Source of the DNA: RGIG9041 sp045612565
GTDB taxonomy: Bacteria > Bacillota > Clostridia > Oscillospirales > QAKW01
Length of the DNA: 6,429 bases
Direction of reading: 5' to 3'
NCBI GenBank assembly: GCA_045612565.1
Contig: JAZKZG010000080.1
Coordinates: forward strand, 1 to 6,429
Under the pieces are notes generated by a model. That model saw only the letters and a program-made list of their open reading frames with translations. It was not told the DNA's origin and did no database searches. A program made the position numbers and the translations under genes. Shown in pieces: positions 1 to 6,031 of the stretch (positions are counted from its first letter, which is position 1; the number at the start of each line of letters is the position of its first letter).

Positions 1-40
1 TATAAATTTTTTGTAAAAATAATTGTATCATTATTAGAAT

Positions 41-66
41 ACAATGTCAAATAACTTTGGCATTGT
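41..66 (+). repeat. 26-nt inverted repeat (hairpin) in the left intergenic region
   Basis: The arms ACAATGTCAAA (41-51) and TTTGGCATTGT (56-66) enclose the loop TAAC. Read as plus-strand RNA the stem is 11 continuous base pairs with one U-G wobble (47/60) and a UAAC loop, a member of the stable UMAC tetraloop class. Read as minus-strand RNA the same position is an A-C mismatch, so the plus strand folds better. No U-tract follows on either strand, so it is not a classical intrinsic terminator. It could be the 3' end of a rightward gene lying left of the window, or a 3' processing element of the leftward transcript. Positions 1-93 otherwise hold only AT-rich sequence and no credible gene. Confidence 0.45.
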
Positions 67-75
67 TAAACAATT

Positions 76-108
76 ATTAATAAAATCCGCACATTACTGT
101 ACGGATTT
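76..108 (-). terminator. Likely intrinsic terminator of the murJ-like/DUF5693 operon, overlapping the stop codon
   Basis: On the minus strand the arms AAATCCGTACA (108-98) and TGTGCGGATTT (93-83) form an 11-bp stem with one U-G wobble, closed by the loop GTAA (97-94), a GNRA tetraloop. The stem is followed by a moderately U-rich tail (TTTTATTAAT). On the plus strand the wobble becomes a C-A mismatch, supporting leftward function. The gene's TAA stop (96-94) lies in the loop, and the upstream arm encodes the protein's last codons. The U-tract is interrupted, so efficiency is uncertain. Confidence 0.6.
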
Positions 109-1797
109 ATTGAATATCTTAAATATGAGTGCGTTGACTACCAGAACGATAGCTGCAATGGGTAAACCAAACAACATTCCGTTTGCAGTACGCAAAAACA
201 TTGTTTCAGCAAGAGTAAACGAGTGACAGAATGTGTTTATTATTGAAGCGAATAAAATTGACGCACCGATTGCAAATATCCATTGTAAAAGTTTTGCTTT
301 GTCCTTTTTTACATAATAAATATACAGTGCAAGGCAAGGCCAACCCAGAATAATCTCTTTTGTACGCGGACGTGCTACAAAGTATTCAGTTAACGAATTT
401 CTGAGATTTGTTTCAAAAAACGATATTCTGTTAACGTTACCGCTTCTCAGTATATATATACCGGCAACAACACCGAGTGTTGCAATAAGCACAAAATGAT
501 ACCAGCGTAAATTTTTTATTGTTTTAAATAAGATGTTTTTGATTTCTGTAACTGATTGTTTTTTATAAACTGTTGCAAAAATAAGTGCCGCCGCAAAAGC
601 CATCGGTGCAATGAGTGTAAGTTTTACGCCTCTGAAGATAAGATTGTTTAAAAACCAATCTGCACCCGACATAAGTGCTGCTACGTTAATTCCACATACA
701 ATAAGCAAAACAACGCTTATGCCTATTGTTGACAACAGAAGCGGAATAAATGAAAACCTATCTTTGAATTTTTGTATAAACAAAGCCGAAATCAATACGC
801 AAAAACAGGGCGAAAGTGTAGCAAACAGCGTGGGATACAGGGTGAGCAGGGCATTTGGCATAATCAACGATACTGCAAAAGCAAACCCTGCTGCCAAAAG
901 TGCTAAAACGGTGAAATGTTTAATATTTTTCTTTGAAAGTATGTCAAACATAATTGCAAACATCAAAACTGCAATTGCCGCAGCCGCCGCATGTGTTGTG
1001 CGTATAGGTGGATTATATTTGTTATAATCGACTGTACCCTCACTTACAAACCCGTGGCTTTCCATCTTTTCACAAAACAGTTTTATGTTTTGCTGTGTTC
1101 GTTTTGCGTTTTCTGCCGATGTAAATCCTTCGTCGTCGAGTTGTTTTACCGTTATGAATCTTGCATTTCTGTCATACGCAGAATTATACATCTGATAGTA
1201 TACGGCGGGATAATCCATTTTATCAACATTGGTTATGTTATATGTGTTAAAGGTACGCAGTATGTTTCCGTCTGCCGCCTCAAGATACATATCATAACTT
1301 TCACTTCTGTCGTTTGATAACTGATAAATCGTTTCTGTCAGAACAAGCGTGAGTTTGTAATCTTTGATTGCATTTATAATGTGAATGTTTTTTCCGGGGG
1401 CTTCTTCTTTTTCTTTCCAGATACTGTTTTGAAGTTTTATGTATTTCACATTATATTGTTTACATAAACGCGAGAGATCGGCACTGCTTGATGCAGTAAA
1501 ATCAGGGATAAGCGCGATATTGAAACCTGCATCATTTGCGGCTCTTATGTGGTCCTCGCGGTAACCGCCTTTGTGTTCGAGTATAACGGCGGTTGTGGCA
1601 CCTGCCTGTTTATAGTCTTCGAGTACCGCAGGTAACTGGTCGATATTAAAAAACTTTGCAAGTCTTGTCACATCTATGGCAGCAGTATATACCTTTGTTG
1701 ATTGCTCGAATTTTATTCGGTATGCAAGTGCAGGTACAATAAACGTAAGTATTAAAACAATTGCAATTGTACCCAAAAACAGTCTTCGTTTTGTCAT
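94..1797 (-). CDS. DUF5693-type polytopic membrane protein with large N-terminal extracytoplasmic domain
   Basis: This 567-residue membrane protein has no known biochemical function. Residues 1-6 are basic (MTKRRL) and are followed by a hydrophobic segment (about 7-26) that acts as a signal anchor. Residues 27-265 form a soluble domain, probably outside the cell, with alternating strand and helix text such as LPAVLEDYKQAGATTAVILE and GFNIALIPDF that suggests a Rossmann- or TIM-barrel-like fold. About nine to ten membrane segments follow (268-287, 293-313, 322-341, 349-370, 391-410, 433-450, 484-496, 503-523, 538-560). The motifs YILRSGN (448-454) and VARPRTKEIILGWP (474-487) lie between late membrane segments and resemble the conserved RSGN and RPRTKE blocks I associate with DUF5693. 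From memory, that family is found in Firmicutes, often near secondary cell wall polymer genes such as csaB. The gene is second in a minus-strand operon, 4 nt after the murJ-like stop codon, with its ribosome binding site inside the upstream gene. A role in envelope polysaccharide assembly is inferred from this context only. The family call rests on motif recall, not a search. Confidence 0.75.
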   Translation of the reverse strand: MTKRRLFLGTIAIVLILTFIVPALAYRIKFEQSTKVYTAAIDVTRLAKFFNIDQLPAVLEDYKQAGATTAVILEHKGGYREDHIRAANDAGFNIALIPDFTASSSADLSRLCKQYNVKYIKLQNSIWKEKEEAPGKNIHIINAIKDYKLTLVLTETIYQLSNDRSESYDMYLEAADGNILRTFNTYNITNVDKMDYPAVYYQMYNSAYDRNARFITVKQLDDEGFTSAENAKRTQQNIKLFCEKMESHGFVSEGTVDYNKYNPPIRTTHAAAAAIAVLMFAIMFDILSKKNIKHFTVLALLAAGFAFAVSLIMPNALLTLYPTLFATLSPCFCVLISALFIQKFKDRFSFIPLLLSTIGISVVLLIVCGINVAALMSGADWFLNNLIFRGVKLTLIAPMAFAAALIFATVYKKQSVTEIKNILFKTIKNLRWYHFVLIATLGVVAGIYILRSGNVNRISFFETNLRNSLTEYFVARPRTKEIILGWPCLALYIYYVKKDKAKLLQWIFAIGASILFASIINTFCHSFTLAETMFLRTANGMLFGLPIAAIVLVVNALIFKIFNKSVQ

Positions 1798-1801
1798 ATT
1801 A

Positions 1802-3301
1802 CTACTCCTGTTCGCTTACTTTTTTTGGAAGCAATACTTTTACAAGACCGATTGCCCATATAACTGCAACATAAACAACACCGCAGATTGCAAGTGGAAC
1901 AGCAAATTCAAGTTTTCCACCAAGTACCGTAATACCTGTCACTTTATAGGCGAAGTATGCACAGAGTGCCAATGCACCGGCAAACAGTATTTTTAAAAGA
2001 TTAACAGCAAGAGTTTTTGAAAGATAATTGCCTGTAACCTTTGTTATTGCATAGGCAATAATCGCCGCATACACTGTAAATAAAATAGTGGTTGAAATTG
2101 CTACAGCATATACACCGTAATTTACCGCAAAGATATTAATTATAGGCTTAATTGCCATAATTACAATGCTGCCGATAACAGGGAAGCGGTATCGTGAGCC
2201 AAGATAAAGAATTTTATTAAATAACTCCTGACAAATGTAACCGAAAATACCAAACGTGTAAATTACAAATAGGACTGCCGTTTCTTTTGTGAGTTCGCTT
2301 GTGAATTTGCCGCGTTCATAAAGAAGTGACATAATATCACTGCCGAATATAACGGCAACTAAAATAAACGGAACGATTATTGCAAACAAAAGCGAAATTA
2401 ACTGACGTGTCATTTCTTTGACCGCCTCTTTGTTACCGCTTTCGTAGCTTTTGGAAATTGAAGGGAAGCTTACGTTACTCATCGCAACAACAAATATACT
2501 CGCGATTGTTACAAAAAAGTTGGTAGCATAGTTGATAGTCGTTGCCGCACCGCTGTCGTGACTTACTGCCGCTTTGTCAAATACGTAACACATCTGGAAC
2601 ATCATCGACGATATGAAAATATACAAAACTTCAAGGTTACGCTCTTTGACGATACTTTTTTGCAGGGTTTTGTCTCTGTAGAAAAATCTGAAGCCTTTGC
2701 GGTAAAAATCCGGAAGTAAAATAACGATGTGCAAAAACCATCCGAGAGTTGTAATCCAGCTTATTGCATAAATATCGAGAGTTTTCATAAATAACGCCGC
2801 AATAATAATGACGTTGTAGGGAAGACTCATAATTGAAGTGATAAAAAACACTTTGCAGTTTTGCAAAACTCCCGACATAATGTATGCTACAATAATAAAC
2901 AGACCGCTTGGGAGCATAATGTACATCATTATACGTCCTGCATCGTAAAATGAAGGGTCAAGACCGGGGAGGAGCATTTTTACAATAGGTGCTGCAAAAA
3001 TATACATAACTGCAGTTGCTGCAAGTATTATCAGCGAAATCTTGCCGATAAAGTATGAAACATACTGTTTTTGTGCAGAACTGCTTTTATTTTCGGCCTT
3101 GTTTAAGTTTTTTATAACAAGCGTTGCAAGTGCTGTGCCTATTCCCGTAAAAACAAACGTTGCAATTCCAAACACCTGAAAATATATATCGGTAAGTTCA
3201 CTCGCACCAAAAGCAGAGGCAAAAATTATGTTTCTGCCAAACCCGAGTGCTTTTGCCACAAGTATGCCGAATACCACTATTAGATATGTGCTTCCCTTCA
3301 T
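1802..3301 (-). CDS. murJ: MurJ/MviN-family lipid-linked oligosaccharide flippase (divergent)
   Basis: This 499-residue integral membrane protein belongs to the MOP exporter superfamily. MurJ moves lipid II, the undecaprenyl-linked peptidoglycan precursor, across the cytoplasmic membrane. About 14 hydrophobic segments can be read (roughly 5-25, 40-60, 84-106, 123-147, 150-172, 175-197, 224-243, 253-278, 300-320, 338-360, 374-394, 396-419, 430-452, 464-488), the usual MurJ number. Family text includes KALGFGRNIIFASAFG with D38 at the start of TM2 (compare LGFxRD...FGAG...DAF), LLYERGKFTSELT (327-339, compare LLFERGAFT), and the FNKILYLGSRYRFPV segment (361-375). R23 and D38 appear to match conserved MurJ residues. 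However, the RR pair usual in TM2 reads F51-T52, and the YADR-like block of TM8 reads YATN (258-261), so two groove arginines seem absent. It could therefore transport a different polyprenyl-linked polymer unit. The ATG at 3301 has AGGA(A) about 9 nt upstream. It is first in an operon with the DUF5693 gene and has its own promoter at 3345-3373. Confidence 0.8.
   Translation of the reverse strand: MKGSTYLIVVFGILVAKALGFGRNIIFASAFGASELTDIYFQVFGIATFVFTGIGTALATLVIKNLNKAENKSSSAQKQYVSYFIGKISLIILAATAVMYIFAAPIVKMLLPGLDPSFYDAGRIMMYIMLPSGLFIIVAYIMSGVLQNCKVFFITSIMSLPYNVIIIAALFMKTLDIYAISWITTLGWFLHIVILLPDFYRKGFRFFYRDKTLQKSIVKERNLEVLYIFISSMMFQMCYVFDKAAVSHDSGAATTINYATNFFVTIASIFVVAMSNVSFPSISKSYESGNKEAVKEMTRQLISLLFAIIVPFILVAVIFGSDIMSLLYERGKFTSELTKETAVLFVIYTFGIFGYICQELFNKILYLGSRYRFPVIGSIVIMAIKPIINIFAVNYGVYAVAISTTILFTVYAAIIAYAITKVTGNYLSKTLAVNLLKILFAGALALCAYFAYKVTGITVLGGKLEFAVPLAICGVVYVAVIWAIGLVKVLLPKKVSEQE
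1805..1809 (-). promoter_or_regulatory. Ribosome binding site of the DUF5693 gene, embedded in the end of the murJ-like gene
   Basis: AGGAG on the minus strand lies 7 nt before the ATG at 1797 and is formed by the last two sense codons (CAG GAG) of the upstream gene. Its TAG stop is followed in frame by TAA, then T and the next ATG. The arrangement fixes the start of the DUF5693 protein and suggests translational coupling of the two membrane proteins. Confidence 0.8.
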
Positions 3302-3344
3302 CTGTGCACTTCCTTTTTTAAGATAATACTTTCTCTAATATTTT

Positions 3345-3373
3345 ATATTAACATATATATAAATAAATATCAA
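3345..3373 (-). promoter_or_regulatory. Sigma-A-type promoter for the murJ-like/DUF5693 operon
   Basis: On the minus strand a -35 box TTGATA (3373-3368; 5 of 6 match to TTGACA) is separated by 17 nt from a -10 box TAATAT (3350-3345). An extended -10 TG lies at 3353-3352. Transcription would start near 3338 and give a leader of about 37 nt before the ATG at 3301, with a purine-rich AAAAAAGGAAG stretch supplying the ribosome binding site. The promoter sits immediately downstream of the malQ terminator, which supports an independent transcription unit. The AT-rich surroundings raise the chance of a false match, but box quality and spacing are good. Confidence 0.7.
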
Positions 3374-3375
3374 CT

Positions 3376-3415
3376 ATAAAATAAATCCCTGCCCAAAAAT
3401 TAACAGAGCAGGGAT
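3376..3415 (-). terminator. Rho-independent terminator downstream of malQ
   Basis: On the minus strand the perfect 8-bp stem ATCCCTGC (3415-3408) / GCAGGGAT (3392-3385) encloses a 15-nt loop and is followed by TTTATTTTAT. It begins 5 nt after the malQ TAG stop and ends just before the -35 box of the next promoter. The plus-strand reading has only an A-run after the stem, so it acts leftward. It should close the MBL hydrolase/malQ transcription unit. Confidence 0.8.
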
Positions 3416-3420
3416 AAAAA

Positions 3421-4932
3421 CTAATTATTACTTCTAAAATAAATGTAATTTAAGTGTTTTAATTTATTTGCATCAAGTGCATCAAATTGCTCACGGCTGA
3501 GTCTGAATGCCCAGTTGCCGTTGGCAACACCGGGTACATTCATTTTTGTATCTTTACCAAATCCGCACAGATCTTGGATGGGTATGATTGCGATGTTTGC
3601 AGGACTTGCCCACAGTGCTTTTATCATCGACAGAACCGATGCGCTGTCATATCCACCGTGTGCCCAGTCACCACCTGCAAACGAGCAGTAATCAAGCGCG
3701 TGTGCACGTTCTTCGGGCGTTGCTTCCCACAGCCAACCAAGGACAGTATTGTTATCATGTGTGCCGGTGTATGCAACACAGTTTACAGGGTGATTGTGCG
3801 GAAGATGCATATTGTCGCCGCGTTCCGAAAAACCAAACTGTACCACGCGCATACACGGAAACCCCGTGTCACGTATGAGGTTTATAACACCCTCGTCCAT
3901 AACTCCGAGGTCTTCTGCAATAATCCGTTCACCACCGAATTTATCAATTACTTTGTCAAAAAAGTCCATTGCGGGACCGGGGAGCCATTCGCCTTTTCTT
4001 GCAGTCGGAGCATCTGCAGGGATTGCCCAGTATGCTGAGAACGCTCTGAAATGGTCTATTCTCACAACATCAAACAACTCAAATGAGGCAGAAAGTCGTT
4101 TTATCCACCACGAATATCCGTCTTTTTTCATCTTATCCCAGTTGTAGAGGGGATTACCCCATCTCTGACCGTCCTCACAAAAATAGTCGGGAGGTACACC
4201 AGCAACAGAGTTAGGCTTTCCTCTTTCGTCAAGGTCAAAAAATTCACGGTTTGCCCACACATCGCTGCTTTCAAGCGATACGTACATCGGCAGATCGCCT
4301 ATTATCTCAATACCGCTTTTTACGGCATATTCTTTAACTCTTTTCCACTGTCTGAAAAACTCATACTGTGTGTATTTTATAAAGTCAATTTGCTCTTTGT
4401 GTTTTTGGTTCGATGCCTTTATTTGCTCACTGTCGTGAAGGCGTAAAGACTCATCCTGCCAGTCATACCATTCAAGACCGCCTGATGCTTCTTTTATTAC
4501 GTTATATAGAGCAAAATCGTCAAGCCAATCATAGTTTTCTTTAGAAAACTCCTCGACTTTGGCTTTTGTTTCGTCGTCAATACGTTCATATGCTTTTTTT
4601 AAAAGTTCGGTTTTGTTTAACTTTAAAAACTCAAAAGCCGCGCTGTAGGGGGAAGCGTATTTTTGTTCGTTGAGTTCGGTTTGCGTCAAAAGACCATTTT
4701 CAAAAAGTATAACAGGGTCAATGAAATTGATGTTACCTGCAAATGCCGATAAACTTGCGTATGGTGAGTTGTAAATATCAGTCGGTCCAAATGGCAATAC
4801 CTGCCAGTATTTGCATCCTGAGTTTTTCAAAAAATCTATAAAATCATAAGCATTTTTTCCAAAGGTACCGATTCCGAATTCACCCGGTAATGATGATATG
4901 TGCATAATCACGCCACTGCTTCTGTTAAACAT
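3421..4932 (-). CDS. malQ: 4-alpha-glucanotransferase (amylomaltase, GH77)
   Basis: This 503-residue cytoplasmic enzyme transfers alpha-1,4-glucan segments between maltodextrins (disproportionation) with release of glucose, in maltose/maltodextrin or glycogen metabolism. It has the compact amylomaltase length with no extra N-terminal starch-binding domain. The N-terminus SSGVIMHISSLPGEFGIGTFG and the block KYWQVLPFGPTD...NSPYAS are typical of GH77. The catalytic residues are visible: nucleophile D293 in VVRIDHFRAF, acid/base E340 in IIAEDLG, and the third carboxylate D393 in YTGTHDNNT. The loop GVPPDYFCEDGQRWGNPLYNW (245-265) is the characteristic family segment near the active site. The C-terminal IPIQDLCGFG...MNVPG...NWAFRL is also standard, so the enzyme looks complete and active. 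The ATG at 4932 follows AAGGGAG (4949-4943) with a 10-nt spacer. It lies 46 nt after the MBL hydrolase stop with no terminator between, so co-transcription is likely. A weak extended -10 (TGCTAAAAT, 4965-4957) with no good -35 might add a separate start. A terminator follows 5 nt after the stop. Confidence 0.96.
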   Translation of the reverse strand: MFNRSSGVIMHISSLPGEFGIGTFGKNAYDFIDFLKNSGCKYWQVLPFGPTDIYNSPYASLSAFAGNINFIDPVILFENGLLTQTELNEQKYASPYSAAFEFLKLNKTELLKKAYERIDDETKAKVEEFSKENYDWLDDFALYNVIKEASGGLEWYDWQDESLRLHDSEQIKASNQKHKEQIDFIKYTQYEFFRQWKRVKEYAVKSGIEIIGDLPMYVSLESSDVWANREFFDLDERGKPNSVAGVPPDYFCEDGQRWGNPLYNWDKMKKDGYSWWIKRLSASFELFDVVRIDHFRAFSAYWAIPADAPTARKGEWLPGPAMDFFDKVIDKFGGERIIAEDLGVMDEGVINLIRDTGFPCMRVVQFGFSERGDNMHLPHNHPVNCVAYTGTHDNNTVLGWLWEATPEERAHALDYCSFAGGDWAHGGYDSASVLSMIKALWASPANIAIIPIQDLCGFGKDTKMNVPGVANGNWAFRLSREQFDALDANKLKHLNYIYFRSNN

Positions 4933-4978
4933 ATATTTTCAGCTCCCTTCGTATCTATTTTAGCATAATAAAATTCAA

Positions 4979-5857
4979 TTATACGCTTTTCCACAGCAGC
5001 ATATTATCTTCAAATACCGCGTCAATCCTGTTTTGCTTTTTGAGCCACGATATGTACGAGCGCACTGTGCTTCCGACCAACACATACTGCTGATGTGTCA
5101 TATTCATATTGTAAAAATCAAATAATTTTTTAAGCAGACTTTCAAAACAGACAGGTTCTTTGCAAAATTCAACAATTTTGTCCGAAATTTCCAAAACTTT
5201 GTCAATGTTGTACTGTGCAAGTTCACCGATGTCAGATGTAGGTTGCGCATGTGATGGTACAAAAACATCTGCTTTCATTGTTTTTATGTTATTTAATGTG
5301 TCAATGTATTTTTCAACATCATAAATAAAGCCAATGCCGTATTTGTCGATAGTTGATTTGCTCGAAAGACAGTCGGCAATAAACGCAACTCCGTCGTTGG
5401 ATAAAAAACCGACCATATCAAACGAGTGTCCTTCAAGCGAAATTATCGAAAGACCCTCGGGTAAAACCTCATCACAAAGAGGGAGTGCATCACTTTCCTG
5501 CGCAAGTAAAAATTTGTGACCGAGTTCCGTATATGGCATAGCACCGTATAAAAATGCACTTTCAAGCACTGGATGGTTTGTAAAATCACATTCAATCCCT
5601 TTTGCATAAATTTTGCATCCTGTCTGTGACTGTAAATATTTGTTGCCGCCGATGTGGTCTGCGTGTGAATGTGTGTTTAAAATTGCTTTAAGATTCCAAC
5701 CGTTTTCATTAAGAATCTTGCGTACTTTTTTGCCTGTATCTTTGTCACTGCCGCTGTCAATTAAATAAACATCGTTGCCATCGGGATTGTAAATGCCAAT
5801 CTTCGCAGGACATTCTATGTAATAACATTTGTCGGTAATCTTAACTAATTCGTACAT
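4979..5857 (-). CDS. Metallo-beta-lactamase-fold hydrolase with C-terminal helical (winged-helix-like) region
   Basis: This 292-residue probable cytoplasmic metal-dependent hydrolase has an unknown substrate. The MBL fold occupies about residues 1-205 with every ligand of a binuclear metal site: THSHADH (H63, H65, D67, H68), H144 in LEGHSFDMVGF, bridging D162 in FIADCL, and H203 in VPSHAQPT. The N-terminal YLIDSGSD matches the usual strand before the active-site helix. Residues about 210-290 are mostly helical and end in a segment (THQQYVLVGSTVRSYISWLKKQNRI) that reads like a small winged helix, as in several MBL subfamilies. There is no signal peptide. Glyoxalase II, lactonase, phosphodiesterase or nuclease-type activity are all possible, and the motifs do not decide. 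I chose the ATG at 5857 because AAGAGG lies 5 nt upstream and the conserved fold starts there. The in-frame ATG at 5917 lacks a ribosome binding site and lies upstream of the predicted -10 box. It is first in a probable unit with malQ. Confidence 0.88.
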   Translation of the reverse strand: MYELVKITDKCYYIECPAKIGIYNPDGNDVYLIDSGSDKDTGKKVRKILNENGWNLKAILNTHSHADHIGGNKYLQSQTGCKIYAKGIECDFTNHPVLESAFLYGAMPYTELGHKFLLAQESDALPLCDEVLPEGLSIISLEGHSFDMVGFLSNDGVAFIADCLSSKSTIDKYGIGFIYDVEKYIDTLNNIKTMKADVFVPSHAQPTSDIGELAQYNIDKVLEISDKIVEFCKEPVCFESLLKKLFDFYNMNMTHQQYVLVGSTVRSYISWLKKQNRIDAVFEDNMLLWKSV

Positions 5858-5885
5858 AACAACCTCTTTTTTACAGTTTTTTATG

Positions 5886-5914
5886 AGTATACCATAAAAT
5901 TTAGAATATGTATA
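5886..5914 (-). promoter_or_regulatory. Extended -10 promoter for the MBL hydrolase gene
   Basis: On the minus strand the -10 box TATACT (5891-5886) is preceded by TGG (5894-5892), an extended -10 element. Seventeen nucleotides upstream is TATACA (5914-5909), a 4 of 6 match to the -35 consensus. Transcription would begin near 5879 and leave a leader of about 22 nt that includes the AAGAGG ribosome binding site. This placement also rules out the longer start at 5917. Confidence 0.6.
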
Positions 5915-5923
5915 CAAGAATAT
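5903..5923. repeat. 7-bp direct repeats flanking a GTATAC core upstream of the MBL gene
   Basis: AGAATAT (5903-5909) and AGAATAT (5917-5923) flank GTATACA (5910-5916), giving a 14-nt period. The array covers the predicted -35 box of the leftward promoter, a position where a repressor could act. In DNA this AT-rich a chance origin is quite possible, so it is only a candidate operator. Confidence 0.3.
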
Positions 5924-5949
5924 TTAAAATTCACTTATCAACTGCTTTA

Positions 5950-5978
5950 TTGACAAATACTATATTAAAATATATAAT
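5950..5978 (+). promoter_or_regulatory. Perfect consensus sigma-A promoter for the exported protein gene
   Basis: TTGACA (5950-5955) and TATAAT (5973-5978) are both exact consensus hexamers with the optimal 17-nt spacer. Transcription would start near 5985 and give a leader of about 47 nt. The leader ends in a strong ribosome binding site, AGAGGGGA (6015-6022), 9 nt before the ATG at 6032. A match this complete predicts strong vegetative transcription unless an unseen repressor acts. Confidence 0.88.
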
Positions 5979-6031
5979 AAATGAATAAATATACTTTTGT
6001 TATTAAAAAACTCGAGAGGGGATTTTAAAAT

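Noticed and set aside
44..226. Plus-strand 60-codon frame at the left edge
   Set aside because: It has no ribosome binding site, overlaps both hairpins, and lies mostly antisense to the end of the DUF5693 gene.
611..1996. Plus-strand open frames at 611-1027, 991-1317 and 1676-1996
   Set aside because: They lie antisense to the two envelope membrane genes, lack ribosome binding sites, and show no protein-like motifs.
3487..4147. Three overlapping plus-strand frames, the longest 183 codons
   Set aside because: They are antisense shadows of malQ, whose GH77 catalytic motifs establish the minus-strand frame.
4957..4965. Extended -10-like TGCTAAAAT upstream of malQ
   Set aside because: There is no acceptable -35 box, and a start near 4950 would leave almost no room ahead of the ribosome binding site; it is too weak to list as a promoter.
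4957..4972. AT-only inverted repeat between the MBL gene and malQ as a terminator
   Set aside because: The stem is only about 5 A-T pairs with no U-tract that would stop transcription, so read-through into malQ is more likely.
5334..5519. Plus-strand 61-codon frame
   Set aside because: It is antisense to the MBL hydrolase and has no start signals.
5858..5917. Longer MBL start at the ATG at 5917
   Set aside because: It has no ribosome binding site, the extra 20 residues do not fit the fold start, and the start lies upstream of the predicted -10 box.
5961..5974. Inverted repeat TATATT-AA-AATATA in the plus-strand promoter spacer
   Set aside because: It consists wholly of A and T in a low-complexity stretch and is expected by chance; there is no evidence for an operator.
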